Below, piece after piece: positions 20,753 through 33,836 of a DNA stretch of 64,000 nt. The position numbers and the translations under genes were made by a program. A model generated the notes under the pieces. It was not told the DNA's origin and searched no databases. It saw nothing but the letters and a program-made list of their open reading frames with translations. Source of the DNA: Gongronella butleri. Lineage: Eukaryota > Mucoromycota > Mucoromycetes > Mucorales > Cunninghamellaceae. The first letter of the stretch is position 1, and each line of letters begins with the position of its first letter. Location: NCBI GenBank assembly GCA_025201375.1, contig JAIWZP010000079.1, positions 40,635 through 104,634 on the forward strand, in the 5' to 3' direction.

Positions 20753-23700
20753 TTAGACGTCTAAACTGTGTTGCATCGATTCACGGATCATATTGAGCTG
20801 GATTTCAGCATCTTCTAACTGGGATTGAGCATCTTGTAAAGCATCATCTCGTTCAGCCAGCTGGGATTTCAATTTGGCAATGTCATCCATAGCCTCTGCC
20901 AGGCGCTGCTGGAGAGAAGCAGCTTCATTGCGGGCCTTGAGATGGCTAGCTTCCAAGCGCGCAACCTTGAGTTGATTCTCAGCCAAAGCACCATTGCGAT
21001 CATTGTCGGCAACCCCAGAGTTGGCCAACAGAGCTTGCTTCTCTTTCATTGCCAATTCAGCTTCAGCAGCAGATTTTGCGACTGCCTGGAAAGCCTGGGA
21101 CAATTGAGACGTCAAATCCGAAATCTTGGCCTGGCTCTCCTGGTATTGATGCTCGGCGCGCGTGGCTCTGGTGTGCCACATGTCCAATTCTTCAAGACCA
21201 CGTTGGTATGCATTCTGCGCCTCTTCTGCTCTGGCGTGTGCTTCTTTTGATCGTTCCTCGGCGGATTGCTTCGACGAGTGATCGTGCTGCGCCTTGCGCT
21301 GCCATTGTTGCATGAGTTTGACATTCTTTTCATTTTCGGCGAGGGCGACAACAAGTTTTTCTTCCAATTCTTGCACTCGTTGGTCGTGGATGACGGCCAC
21401 TCGATTGCGCTCTTCTTCCGTCGCGGCATGTTCGGTCAGCTGGCTTTTGAGTGCTTGATACTTAGACTTGAAATACATGGCTTCCTGCAAAGCTGCTGTT
21501 CTCATGCGTTCGGCGGATGCCACCTTGTCCGACATTGGCTGCGCATATTGGGTGATGTTGGAGCGGACGCGTCGCAATTCGGCCTTGACAGTAACCAGCT
21601 GTTCAAAAAGCTTCAATTTGTCGTTTTCCAGGTCATTCAGGGACATGAGCATGTGTTCGTCCTCGTTGGCACCATCCTCTTCAGCTGCCAAGGCTCGCGG
21701 GCGTGATTTTCTTGCAAGGCTGACTTCTGTGCGCCACCATTGTTCTTTTTTCTTCATTTCGCTGATGATCAAGTCGCGGGCCTTGATTTCGCGCAGCAGA
21801 GTTGCGCGTTCGCTATTATTGGCACCATCAGCGGGCTTGTTTTGTTGCTGTTCTTGGGTCAATGGGGATAGAGAGCGCGTCGACATGGGTAAATGGCCAT
21901 TGTCCATGGGTCGATCTTGTTCACGAGCCTGAGGCATTGTATTCATCAGGACCGTTGGAGAATCTGGCGTCATTTGTCTCGGATGCGGTTGCATGTGGCT
22001 AGGGATTTCAGGTGCAATTGGCGTCGCCGGGGACCTTTCCATTTGCGATGGCGCGACAAACTCGTTAAAAGAGGTGGCGCTCACGTCCACCATGCTGCCT
22101 TGCAAAGTTTGATTCAATTTGACGCCTTCACGCGACGGCCGTGGTGGAGGGGAGAGCACGCCAGCTGTCGTTCGCGGCCCGGTACCATTGGAGGTGGGCA
22201 CAGGGGATTGTCTGTTTTGTGCCATTGCCAATGCATTTTCATCTGCAGCTAATTGAGTTTGCGAATGCTGGTGCTGATTCATAATGCTTGTTTCGGGCAT
22301 GGGTTCCTCTGGCATGGGGTTTGGGGACGCGGTTCGAGGACGTCGCAGAGCAGCTTCAGGAACAATTGAAACATGGCGCGGAGGACGCGATGGATGCGAT
22401 TGCTGCTACATAAAAAAAAAAGGAATAAGAAAGGTCATTTGACAAATGCTAGCTGTATTTCTTACCGATTGCTGCTCTGGAAAATAGGAAATGTGCCGAG
22501 ATTGATTGAGGTGTCCAGTCGACATCGATGGCGCAGGATGGAAATTAGGATCATTGATGCCATTTTCATTGTATCCATGTTGTTGCGAATTCTGATAGCC
22601 ATCCGCAGGCAATTGGACCGTAGGAGACGATTGAGAAGGGTGGATTTGTGATGGCGAAGGCGTGTAGTTTCTTGTCGGCATGGGTCCATTGGAGGCATTC
22701 AAATCAGGATCAGGCAACGAGAGCGACGACGAGCTGGGGGATACATTGGATGCATGCGCGAGCGGCGAGGGTGTCGATTGCTGCTGGTAGCTCGTGGGAC
22801 TGACAGAGGCTTCGGGTGGATATTTGATTTTTGCTATAAACCCAATTGTCATGTGAGTATTGCGACGCGCACTTGTCAATTTGTAATTGCTTACAGCTAT
22901 CCAAAATGAAGATGTGACCGTCGTCATGTCGCGCACCAGGCTTCAATTCGCCACCAATGACGTACATTTTGTCTTTCACTGCCGTCATTGTAAGACTGTG
23001 TCTTGCACTAGGTGTAGCGCCCATGTTTTTGAAAATATACCAGCGCTGGCCTAGGTTCATCAAATAAAGATACATGAGAAAAAGAAAAGAAAGGATCTTT
23101 GATTACGTACTGCGGATGCGAAACGCGCAAAGATCGCTCAATTCTTGGAATTCAGAGTCTCTGCCGCCAATGATGTACATTGCATCGTCTACCAAAGCAA
23201 CACCGCAATTTTCACGTGCCGAAGGGATGAATCCAGCAGCAGGGATCTGCGACCATGTTCTCGAATGAAAGTCAAACATCCAAATATCATTGTACATTCG
23301 TTCGCCATCGGAGCCGCCAAATATATACATCCTGTTTTCATAGACGACAGATGCGTGACCAAACCTGCCAGCAGGACCATCAGCGCCATTATGCACCAAT
23401 TCCCAGTGAGGGTTGTCAGGATCTAGCGAATGGGTTAACACACGGTCTTTCTTATTCTTTTTCTTGTCATACAATTATTCGTGTTGAAAGCCAGAATTTC
23501 ACGGAAACAATGTCCGCCACATTGACCGCCCCAAACGTACATTACACCGCCAATGGTTACGGCAGAGTGGCCAGATCGTTCTCTGGGAATATTGCCTTCC
23601 ATACGCACGCGGATCCATTGTCGATTGTCTTTAAAACAAAAAAAGAGAGAAATCAGCAATCTATTGTCTTTTTTTCAAAATTTACATACTAATATCGAGC

Positions 23701-24185
23701 AAATAAAAGTTTGGATCCCAAGGCTCATTGTTCACAACAGGTTGGCCACCATACACTACAAAAATACCAGTCAACAAACCATTGGAGCAAGCTAAAATTA
23801 ACTCACGTAATACAAAGTTGCCCATTGCAACAATTGCAGTATATTTTCTTGCGCTTGGGACATCGCCAGTGGTTGAAAGATGATTTGCAGCAAGAGTATC
23901 TACGTGTATAAAAAAAAAAAGAAGGTGAGGTCAATTTTGCATTTGACACAATGAGAAAGACAGAGAGGGCAAAAAAAAAGGCATACTTGTGTTGATGTAG
24001 ATTATGTCTTTTTTTGATGAACCCTTGTGATTGCCTCCATAAACAACGACATTATCCGAGGACAAGGCAGTTGCAGCATGACCAGATCTTGTTGCCGTTT
24101 GATGACTGCCGCCGAGCTTTTCCTTGGACCAGGGAAAAGCTTGTTTTTCGGGAGCGTTCCGCGTCAACCTTGAAAACAGAGACAT
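20753..24185 (-). CDS. Kelch-repeat/coiled-coil cell-end protein (Tea1/Kel1-like)
   Basis: Eight exons (24185-23987, 23899-23807, 23755-23690, 23628-23473, 23422-23111, 23050-22895, 22833-22466, 22405-20753) give exactly 1000 residues, all in phase. Residues about 30-325 hold Kelch blades with the repeated signatures RSGHAAT...VVYGG, RSGHSAV...MYVWGG, RFGHASV...MYIFGG, MYIIGG and MYVIGG, which form a beta-propeller. Residues about 330-640 are Ser/Pro/Gln-rich. About 690-1000 is a long coiled coil. This order is that of fungal Tea1/Kel1 proteins, which mark cell ends and organise polarised growth with formins and microtubules. The function at hyphal tips is inferred from architecture. The gene is head-to-head with GPATCH1, 221 bp between starts. 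Confidence 0.88.
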
Positions 24186-24406
24186 TGTGCCAAATAATTA
24201 GATAAAGTACAGGCACTTATCAATAAGTTAGAGAAGGAGAGGGAGGGGGGAACAAGGGCGTCAAAGGCAAAGATGAAAGAAGAGAAATGAAACAAAAAGA
24301 TGAAAAACCAGGAACAAGAAGGTGATGAAGGAATTCAAAGTCAGCCAATCATTTATTGTCACACGAGGTGAATTCTTTTTCTTCGTCACTCTTTTTCCGC
24401 TCTTCA

Positions 24407-27152
24407 ATGCCAGAAAGTAACGTTCATTTTGGTACCGCTTTTCCTCAATCAGCTGATTTGGACGGAAACGGCTCCGTGGATTCAGGAAAATTCGTCCCAG
24501 TGTGGAAACAAGAGGCGCGAGACGATCGTGGCCGCAGACGCTTTCATGGTGCCTTCAAAGGTGGATTCTCCGCTGGCTATTTCAACACTGTTGGCTCAAA
24601 AGAAGGTAAAAATGCAAAAAAATGCACGACAACTTGTACAAGGCAATTAACATGTTATTTTAGGTTGGACCCCCAGTCAATTTGTTTCCTCTCGGTCGGC
24701 TCGTCAAGAGCGCCAGTCAGCCCGACCTGAAGATTTTATGGACGAAGAGGATTTACAGGTAAAAAGTGTGTTTGACCACGTTTTTGCATGATGTTCATTG
24801 TTTTTTTCGTATTTGCAGGAACTCGCAAGCACCAAGAGGTTGGCTCTGACGGAAGAATTCGATCTACACGCAGATGCACCGCAATTGGCAGCGACCGGGG
24901 GGAGCGAGACGTTGTCTGTGCTTGTGTCAGGTTTGGCCGGGCTTGTTGCGCCGGTTCAAGAGTCCATTGGCATGAAGCTGCTGCAGGCAATGGGTTGGCG
25001 GCAAGGACAAGGCATTGGGCCACGAATAACGCCAAATGACGAGGACCAATTGAGCGAGACCTCTCGCGGAATATCGTTCGCGCCAGAAGATACCCCCGTG
25101 CGAAGTTATCATATCAAAGTCGATTCGTATGGCCTTGGCTATGATGTGGCCGTGCATGTTCCTCAAGTGGCCGAAATGCGACGTTACCAGCGGCAGCAAA
25201 GCGATTACAGCACGAAAAAAACAAGCCAAAGCGCGTTTGATGCGGGTGTCTTTGAAGACGACGAAGAAATGACGCCATATGATGACGACAGAATGGAGGG
25301 CGTCGCTCGTCAAGGATACCATCACGTGCTCTATGACGACAATGAAGACACGCTCGTGCTGCATCAAAATCAACAAAAGATGGCTTCCATCGATCGTGTC
25401 AGAAACAGCACTCGGTGTTTAGACGGGCATCCACCTCTGAACGGGTACCATGTGTCCAAGGTCCCATATGATCCGGGCAAATTGTAAGTTTACCACGCAA
25501 TGTCACTTTTTTTTATGGCTATACAGGTAAACCTCATGCTTTTTTTTTTTTTTAAATAGATATGCCCCTCTTCCCGTCCCAGACTCTTTTGTGGAACACC
25601 GTGTTGGTGCGCGCATGAATGTAAACGCACCTCGGTCGCGTGATTTGACAATTGATGCTCGTGGCGCGGTGCTTGGCGAGGAAACACGCGCAGATCGATC
25701 TGTTTTTGACTATATATCCGTTGATGCAAAAGCAAAGCTGCAGCAAGCCAAAAACAAGGTGGAAGTCAGGATGGAATCGATCAAAAAGCCCAAGCCCGTG
25801 GACAAATCTTTACTACGAGTTGCACTCGTGCCAAAATCTGTCGCGGATCTGGCATTGCGTGGATTTATTCCTTTTGGCGACAACCCAGACAAGCAGGCGC
25901 GTTATCGACATTACTTGCAAGTGTGCAGCAAGGCAGAGCAATCGTCCGACACGACCGACCAGACGACGACGTTTCCAATTCCACCCGGCATGACATTTGA
26001 TGCTGGGATGAAGGAAATCGACGAATTTATCAAATCCGCCAAGATTTTCCGGCCGATCAGTAGCATGATGAGCAGTCGCTTTACTACAGCGTCAAGCGAC
26101 GCGCAAGCGGGCTCTGCTTCAAGTGGGAGCATTGAGCAAGTCGTATTTGAAGGCGGGCTAAAATCCGGCGCCGAATGGAAACAACAGCGCGCCGCTGAAC
26201 AGCGTACTGGCGAAACGACCAAAGAACTGGTAAAGAAAACTAATATATTGCTCTCGTGTTTCATTGCTGACTTGTACGTCTTTATACATTGTAGTTATCT
26301 GAACAAGCTGAAGCCGCGTCAATGGGCATGTTTGGCAAGCTGACGCGCACAAGCAAGCCATTTTATCCAAACCGCCTTGTTTGCAAACGTTTTAATGTGC
26401 GAAATCCCCACCAAGATCATGCTCAGGGTCACGCCACGAACTCTAGGACACAGGCAGGCTCATCATCAGTACTGAGCGACAATGTTATGGCTTCTATGAT
26501 GACCGAGGCTGCTGCCAATGATATTCCATCGAATTCCAATGATCCTTTACTCTCTGCCGTTGTGTCCAAGCCATCTCTGCAACTCCAAGTCTCTGATGAG
26601 CAATCAAAAGCAGAACAAGATGAGGTGGAGGCTGCCGATGATCAGGATGAAGTGCAATACCAACAGCGACCACCAATTGACGTCTTCAAAAGCATTTTTG
26701 ACACATCGAATAGCGAAGACGAAAGCGAAGACGAAGTACTTGGGGTTGAGCATCAGCCCGCTGTGCAATCACAAGTTGAACTTCAAAATGCATTCATTGG
26801 GCCACCTATGCCAGCAACGAAGAGCCATATAGGCGAAAGTGACCATCAAGTGCATCCTACGACTCGCTCCTTGCAGTCCGAAGAATACGTGGTGGCTCCC
26901 TTCAAATCAAGACTGGATTCAAATCATCGACTCGAAGACAAAGATCAAGAACCGCGTCGCCGTGAACGCCACAAACATGCCAAACGAAAAAGAGAAGATG
27001 AAAAGCAGCATGGACGGTCATCCGGAGACAAGAAACACAAGAAAAAAAAGGAGAGCGATCGGAAAAGGAGGCATCGTCATCAATCCCCTGATAGGCGATC
27101 TCATAGTCGCGTAGATTTGAATGATCCGTCATTTTGGGTCGAAAAAAATTAA
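24407..27152 (+). CDS. G-patch domain protein GPATCH1
   Basis: Five exons (24407-24605, 24664-24758, 24819-25483, 25560-26229, 26295-27152) give 828 residues, every junction in phase. The N terminus matches the DUF1604 block of GPATCH1: [19 protein letters not shown], then [14 protein letters not shown]. The G-patch ([18 protein letters not shown], residues about 146-165) follows, and downstream MGMFGKLTR and [12 protein letters not shown] are also family marks. G-patch proteins activate DEAH-box helicases; GPATCH1 associates with late spliceosomes. The C terminus is a Lys/Arg/His-rich RS-like tail suited to nuclear localisation. The ATG at 24407 was chosen because homology begins directly after it; an upstream in-frame start at 24356 is not excluded. 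Confidence 0.93.
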
Positions 27153-27627
27153 AAAGCGAAATAAACTAAGCAAACTAAGCACTCTCATCGGGAGAAAAGC
27201 GTACTGCAAAGTTTTATTTTGGCTCTTCAGTAGATATTTCTCAAGACTGAGTGATCCGATTTGCGAAAAAAAAAAATTTACACCGTCGGAAACTTGGGTA
27301 CTTATCATCAGCCCTGGGAACAGATGAGCAAGTTTCAAAGGGAGCACCAGCTACAGCGGGGGGCAATACTGTAAAGGGGGCAAAATCACCACCTATGATA
27401 TCGGAGGTCGATCAAGCGGTTTTCGAGGCAAAGCTGTCCAAGTCGAATTTTAGAAACTTTTGATTTCTCGGCGATTTCAATATGATACAGAATTACCTTG
27501 AGGATACGTTTCTAAGGCTGTTTTTTTTTAATATTTAACGTTTACTTTATTGAAAGTTTATGGCTGAAATGATGTATGAAAGGGAGAGTGGGAGAGAGGG
27601 AGAGGCGTACAGCTGTATTCAAAGAAA
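27153..27627. other. Gap between convergent GPATCH1 and SSZ1 genes
   Basis: This 475-bp gap holds the two 3' UTRs. I see no further gene. One TACTGTA heptamer lies at 27367-27373 in a G/A-rich stretch. The T-rich segment with TTTATT near 27545-27555 may serve as poly(A) signal for the minus-strand gene. Confidence 0.6.
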
Positions 27628-29414
27628 TTAATTGGCTGGCACCTCAACCTTGGCGACGTTCGTGTCATCACGCACAACCAAGGTGAGTTTTCGGTTGATA
27701 TCGATAGTCACTTGCACCTCCACCTTTTTGGACTTGGTCACGGGCAGCACAGCTTCGGCCAAAAGAGTTGCAGGCTTGGTAATGACAGTAGTGATAATCT
27801 CAGGTTCCATTTCGTAAGGCTCTTCACCGTCTTCGACTTCAACGGGTTCCACGGGAAGTTCCTTCTTTTCAATGACATGGTCACCTTCATGAAGAGCAAT
27901 GTAGACATGGGATTGGCTGTCAGCAGCGGGCGCAAATTGGAAAGAACGGCGGGCAGGGAGAGCAGATCCTTTGGGGATGATGGGCACAAAGTTGCCAGAC
28001 GCATTAATCAGACCAATTGCCTTTTGCGTGGAGGGAGCGAGGGTCACGATGGGATGGGCGAGCGAATCCACATCTTCAACGTCAAAACCGGAGATAAGCG
28101 AGCCTTGAATAGCACATCCACGAGCCACAACCTCATCGGACTCGATTTCGTTGTGCACAGTCGTGTTTTCCGTGAAAAGTTCGCGAAGCTTGACAGCAAA
28201 CTTGGGAATGCGCGCAGCGCCACCGGCCAAAATGACCTCGTCGATTTCCGAAGCATCCAAATCAGCCTTGACAAGCACTTGGCGAATCACCTCTTGAATC
28301 TTGGCAAACACCTTGTTGGACATGATTTCAAAGCGCATTCTGTTGATGGTGCTGTGGAAATCAAGACCCTCAGCCAGGGATTCAACAAAGCAAGGAGCAG
28401 AGTTGGCGCTCGACAGCATCTTTTTGGTCATTTCAACAGCACCGCGCAATTTAGCCAGAGCCTTGGCGTTGTTGGTGATGTCAACCTTGCACTTCTTCTT
28501 GAACTCGGCAATGAAATGCGCGATCAACAGATCATCAAAGGAAACGCCGCCTAACCGGACATCATGGGCCGTCGCCAAGATGCTGTAGATACCAGAGCGC
28601 ACGGTCATAACGGTAACATCCAAAGAATGACCGCCCAAATCACAAACAATGACAGTCTTGTCTTGTTCAGTAGAGCCCAGGTCATAGGCCAAAGCCGCAG
28701 CAGCGGATTCGTGGATCAATTGGAGCACCTTGATACCAGCATTCTCAGCAGCTTGCTTCAATTCCTTGCTTTGATTCTCGGTGAAATAAGAAGGAACAGC
28801 CATCACAGCGCCAGACACCTTGGCACCAAGGAAAGCCTCAGCCGAATCGCGGATATGGCGCAAGAACTTGCTCGAGATCTCAGTGCTGGTGAACACGTGG
28901 GTTTTCTCATCGATTGACACCTCGTAGCTGGAAGATCCATCCTTGTCAACCAAGGGCGCGGCAGATCCAGGCAAAGTCTCAGCTTCAGAGAACCTATAGG
29001 CAACGTAAAATGTTAAACAACGTTTGTTTCATTATTTTTCGATAGTCTGATGCTTACGCTTTGCCAAGCACGGCCTTGAAGTTGGCCACAGTGGTCTTGG
29101 GGTGACGGGCAATCTCGGATTTGGCTTGCGATCCAACCACCTACGAGCATAACCGATTAATTTTCGAAATGCACATTTTTTTATCTTAAATTACCTCTTC
29201 TTCACCATGGAAGGCCAGGACCGACGCAATTTGTCGGTCGCCTTCTTCATTGGCAAGACAGTCAGCACGTCCTTCCTACAAAATCATTATCAAGAGTGAG
29301 AACCACCAAAAAAATCATATGTTTTTCCTTTTTTTTTTTTACCTTGTTGACATAGCCAATGGAGGTGGAGCAGGTACCAAAGTTGATACCAATGGTAACG
29401 CCAGAGTCACTCAT
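27628..29414 (-). CDS. SSZ1: Atypical Hsp70 Ssz1 (ribosome-associated complex)
   Basis: Exons 29414-29343, 29275-29195, 29140-29058 and 28993-27628 give 533 residues, close to the 538 of yeast Ssz1. The ATPase fold starts with VTIGINFGTCSTSIGYVNK, where an Hsp70 normally has GIDLGTTYS, and continues with NEEGDRQIASVLAF, VCDLGGHSLDVTVM and EVILAGGAARIPKF. The C-terminal part is short, acidic and beta-rich, lacking the lid of canonical Hsp70s. Ssz1 pairs with the J-protein zuotin at the ribosomal tunnel exit and stimulates the Ssb chaperone on nascent chains. The unusual nucleotide-site residues fit the poor ATPase activity known for Ssz1. The gene is head-to-head with CCDC174, 170 bp between starts. 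Confidence 0.92.
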
Positions 29415-29584
29415 ATTTTAGTACGATAAGAGAAGGAAAAGAAGAAGAAAAAAAAAAACTGCCCATCAAAATGCAAAGGAAATGTCGTCACAACAAATGT
29501 TGCGGCTGACCAAGCCATTGAATCAAAGTCCGCCCTGCTCACGCTTTTGCTCATGAACATCTTTCTTCTGTCCTTAGCAAAAAT

Positions 29585-30490
29585 ATGCCCCCAAAGCCTG
29601 TTATTGAAACGACAGCCTCTTCTGTACGCATTTTCGATATGACTAGTGGTTTAAAATACAAGGCTCACCATGCCATTATGTAGATTGTCGATTTGAAGGC
29701 GCAACTTTTGGAGCATCGGCGGCACAGTCCGTTCAAACGAAAAGAAACAAGCAAGGTATTCGGGTTTTGTTTGTCAAAAGGGCAATTGACGTGCTAACAC
29801 CGACGCCAATAATAGAAACTTCGATTGAAGCGATCGGATGAAGCAAGCAGCAAGCAAGATTACGGGCACGCGAGCAGCAGTGCAAGCGAAATTGACAATA
29901 GCAACGAAATGCTGGTACAAAGTCGAGCCTCTTTGCAAAAAAAAGCAAAACTCTATGACGCCCTTGCACACATGCCTTTTGATGAAGACCACCCGGACAT
30001 ACTGGTAGATTTTGAGCAAAAGCAACCACAAGCCGATCAATCTTTCAAGCAATTGGCAGATGCTGGTGAGTGGGTGGAAATTGAAGACGAATTTGGTCGT
30101 ACCCGAGTGGTCCGAAAAGACACTTTGGCAACACAACACAATCACGACGCGCCTCAATCTCCAGTTGTCCCAAATTATGAAGGATTTGCATCCCGCGCTC
30201 ATATCCGCCACTATGATTCCAGCAAAGAAAACAGAACGGTCGGTGTTGGACATTATACCTTTGCTACAGACGAAGAGGAGCGCGTGACACAAATGAATGA
30301 GCTAAAGGCGCTGCGCCAGCAAACAGAGTCCGCGAGGCTGCGTGCAAGAACGTCTAGTGAACGACGCAAGGCAATCATTGCGACTCGCGCAGAATTTTTG
30401 TATACGCGTCAGTCGCAAATCCGCCGCCAGTATGACCGTCCGCAGCAAGTCAATGATCAAGTGACAGATTTTCTTCAGCAGTTTGGCTAA
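29585..30490 (+). CDS. CCDC174-family nuclear protein
   Basis: Exons 29585-29623, 29684-29755 and 29816-30490 give 261 residues, in phase. The N terminus ETTASSIVDLKAQLLEHR matches the conserved start of CCDC174 proteins (SSLVDLKAELFRKQ in animals), and WVEIEDEFGRTRVVRKD near residue 115 is the family core motif. The C-terminal third is a charged helix ending in a short coiled coil. Animal CCDC174 associates with the exon junction complex and spliceosome components; the fungal role is not established. The region between is Asp/Glu- and Ser-rich and probably disordered. Confidence 0.88.
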
Positions 30491-30629
30491 AGGGTCAGCG
30501 CATTTTTGTGTAGCACACTGATTGAAGCCCCGATTTATACCCCCCGCAGGTTCCAAATAAAAAAAGCACCGAAAAAGACGCGCGGTTTGCTTTTGTCACC
30601 TGTTTCTTTTTGTTTCTTTTCGAGAAAAA

Positions 30630-30978
30630 ATGTCGTTTGACGAGAGACAGCCATTGCTGACACGCAATCAGACGATTGCCAATTCAGCATTTGACGTGTC
30701 TGCCGAAGAGCTATCATCATTGGTTGAAGCAAAAGATGTCGATAAATTACGAGCAGCGCTCGGCGACACAAACCATGTTTGCAAGCTGCTGAATGTGGAT
30801 CTTCTTCAGGGCTTGGCAGACGACGATGGCATTGCAATTCAGCGCAAACAAGCATTTGGAACGAATGTGTTACCAGAGGTGCCGAAAAAGACGCTCATCA
30901 GGCATTTGTTGGAAGCCTACAATGATAAGACTCTCAGTACGCCAAACAGGGCTGTGGTCATTTTCGCCCATTTTCTCA

Positions 30979-31032
<54 letters not shown>

Positions 31033-33836
31033 AGTCATGCTGACAATTGCTTCTGTCATATCCCTGTCGATTGGCATCTGGAAAGATTATTTCTCTGCGC
31101 ACCCTGCTGACGAGCCAAAGCTTGGATGGTATATTAAAATATATTCTGAAGAAACATGCAAAAATGACTAAAAGTTAGTGTTTGCTCTACAGGGTGGAAG
31201 GGACGGCGATTCTATTGGCTGTTCTTGTAGTCGTCCTCACTGGTGCCATCAACAATTACCAAAAAGAATCGCAATTCCAACAGCTGAACAATAAGCGAGA
31301 GGATCGAGTTGTCAATGTGCTACGTGGCGGCCGTGAACGCGAGCTTAGCGTGTTTGAGCTGCAAGTTGGTGAAATTCTCATGCTAGCGCCTGGTGACATC
31401 ATCCCCGCCGACGCAATTTATCTGGACGGACATAATGTGGCGTGCGATGAATCGTCTTTGACAGGAGAATCCAACACTATCAAAAAAAGGCCTTACACAT
31501 CGAAAAGTACGCGCGCGGACTGCTTGCTGCTCTCTGGTTCCAAGGTTTTAGAAGGCATGGGCAAGTGTGTTATTATTGCCGTTGGCGAGCATTCCTTTTA
31601 CGGCAAGATGATGATGTCCATGCGCGAGCAGCACACGGAAGGCACGCCACTGCAACTCAAGTTGGATAACCTGGCAGAACAAATCGCAAAAATTGGCTTT
31701 GCTGCGGCGCTATTGATGCTGTTCACCCTGACCCTCAAGTATTTTATTGTTCTTTCGATTCGTGGTGCTTGGCCATCCGGCGAAACAATTGCTTCAACCA
31801 TTATTGGCATTGTCATCCAAACAATCACCATCATTGTCGTTGCCGTTCCGGAGGGACTTCCAATGGCTGTCACTATGGCTCTTGCTTTTGCAACCACCCA
31901 GATGCTCAAGGAGAACAATCTCGTCCGTGTTCTGTCGGCGTGCGAAACTATGGGCAATGCCACAGCAATTTGTACGGACAAAACGGGCACTTTGACTGAA
32001 AATGTCATGACTGTCGAACAAGGCACACTTCCATTTGCGCTCTCGTTCAATAGACAAGAATCTGAATCGATCGATCACTGGAACGAAAAGCTTGGTGCCA
32101 TGGATGATCTATTGTCGACAATTGCTGATGGAATTGCTGTCAATTCAACTGCATATGAAGGAGAGAATGAGCGCGACGAGGCCGTATTTATTGGCTCCAA
32201 AACTGAGTGTGCGCTGCTGTCATGGATCAAGTTACTTGGCTATGACTATAGCAAGATACGCAAAGAATCATCCGTGGTGCAAGTATATCCATTTGCCTCG
32301 AAATGGAAGTCCATGTCAACCGTTGTTGAAGTTAAATCTGGTTTTTACCGTCAATTCACAAAAGGTGCTTCAGAAATGATCCTAGACCATTGCACGCATT
32401 ATATTGATCAGGATGGAAATCAGCGGGAGCTCGATCAAGATGCGATTGAAACCTGGCAAAGGGTGATTTCGAATTATGCAAGCCAAGCGCTGCGGACGAT
32501 TGGCTTGGCATACAAGGACTTGGATTCCATTCCAAATGATCAGGATGATGGTCAATTGCCACTGGAAAATATGGTTTTACTCGGTGTCGTGGGCATCACT
32601 GATCCCTTGCGACCTGGAGTCGCTGAAGCTGTCAAGGCATTCCGAAAAGCTGGTGTTTTTGTTCGCATGATCACTGGCGACAACATTGACACGGCCAAAG
32701 CAATTGCACGCACGTCTGGAATATTGACCAAGGGTGGCATTGCCATGTCTGGTCCCGAGTTTCGATCCATGTCCGTTGAAGAGCAACGAAAAATTGTGCC
32801 GAGACTGCAGGTTTTGGCTCGATCCGGCCCACTGGATAAAACTGTTGTGGTAACACGCTTGCAAGAACAAGATCAAGTGGTGGGCATGACTGGCGACGGC
32901 ACAAATGACGGTCCTGCGCTGAAGCTAGCAGATGTTGGATTTAGCATGGGCCTCACGGGGACTGAGGTTGCCAAGGAAGCCTCTGACATTGTTCTCATGG
33001 ATGACAATTTCAACTCAATTCTCAAGGCCTTATTGTGGGGTCGTGCTGTAAATGATGGCGTCCGCAAATTCCTGACTTTCCAATTGACGGTGAATGTTGC
33101 TGCTGTCATTGTGTCCTTCACGAGCGCGTTGACGTCTGATGATGCCGAGAGTGTACTTACGGCTGTTCAATTGCTCTGGGTCAACTTGATTATGGACACG
33201 CTCGCCGCTTTGGCCTTGGCAACAGAACCTCCTGATGATGAATTGCTACGCCGCAAGCCCATTTCGCGTTATGCCCATCTGGTCAACTTTTCAATGATGA
33301 AGATGATTATTGGGCAGGCCATATTTCAGGTGATTGTCAATCTCACTTTGCTGTATGCTGGTTATGCCATTTTTGACCTCGATCCCGTGTATGACGAGCC
33401 GGTGCTGCGAACAATGATATTCAACACGTTTGTCTTTTTACAAATATTCAACGAAATCAACTGCAGGCGGATTGACAAGGGCTCCTTGAATGTGTTTCAA
33501 AACATCATTCACCACAAGCTGTTTCTGGTTGTGCAGCTGGTTGTTGTTTTATGCCAGTATTTTATTGTCACTTTTGGAGGATTGGCCTTCAAAACTGTTC
33601 CGCTATCTCTAGCCCAATGGGGCATTACTGTAGGAATTGGATTTCTATCCCTACCAGTAGGATTTTTTATTCGAATTCTGCCAGACTGTTTTGGTTGCGA
33701 GCGTCATTTTAACGAAGAAGCAATCCCTTTGGCATCATATTCCAGGATGCACTGGGAAGGTGCTATCGGTGACATTCGGCGTGAAATTCGCATTTTGTCG
33801 TTGCTGCGGCGCAATTCGGACATTCGCCGTCAATAA
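30630..33836 (+). CDS. P-type Ca2+-ATPase, plasma-membrane/vacuolar type (PMCA/Pmc1)
   Basis: Exons 30630-30936, 31035-31128 and 31193-33836 give 1014 residues, in phase. P-type motifs in order: the actuator loop DESSLTGESN, the IIB transmembrane signature VAVPEGLPMAVTMALAF, the phosphorylation site CTDKTGTLTENVM (Asp near residue 395), MITGDNIDTAKAIA and the hinge TGDGTNDGPALK (near 699). Segment QLLWVNLIMDTLAALALATEPP in TM6 marks PMCA-type pumps. It exports or sequesters cytosolic Ca2+. The first intron consists largely of 49 consecutive T (30981-31029). The C terminus is short, without an obvious calmodulin site, as in yeast Pmc1; autoinhibition, if any, would come from the N terminus. 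Confidence 0.96.
30981..31029 (+). repeat. 49-base poly(T) tract inside a PMCA intron
   Basis: Uninterrupted T from 30981 to 31029 makes up half of intron 1 of the Ca2+ pump and abuts its acceptor GCTAG. It acts as an extreme polypyrimidine tract. The exact length may be limited by sequencing accuracy. Confidence 0.9.

Noticed and set aside
27712..28554. Plus-strand frame of 280 codons under the Ssz1 gene
   Set aside because: Opposite-strand shadow of a well-supported Hsp70 exon.
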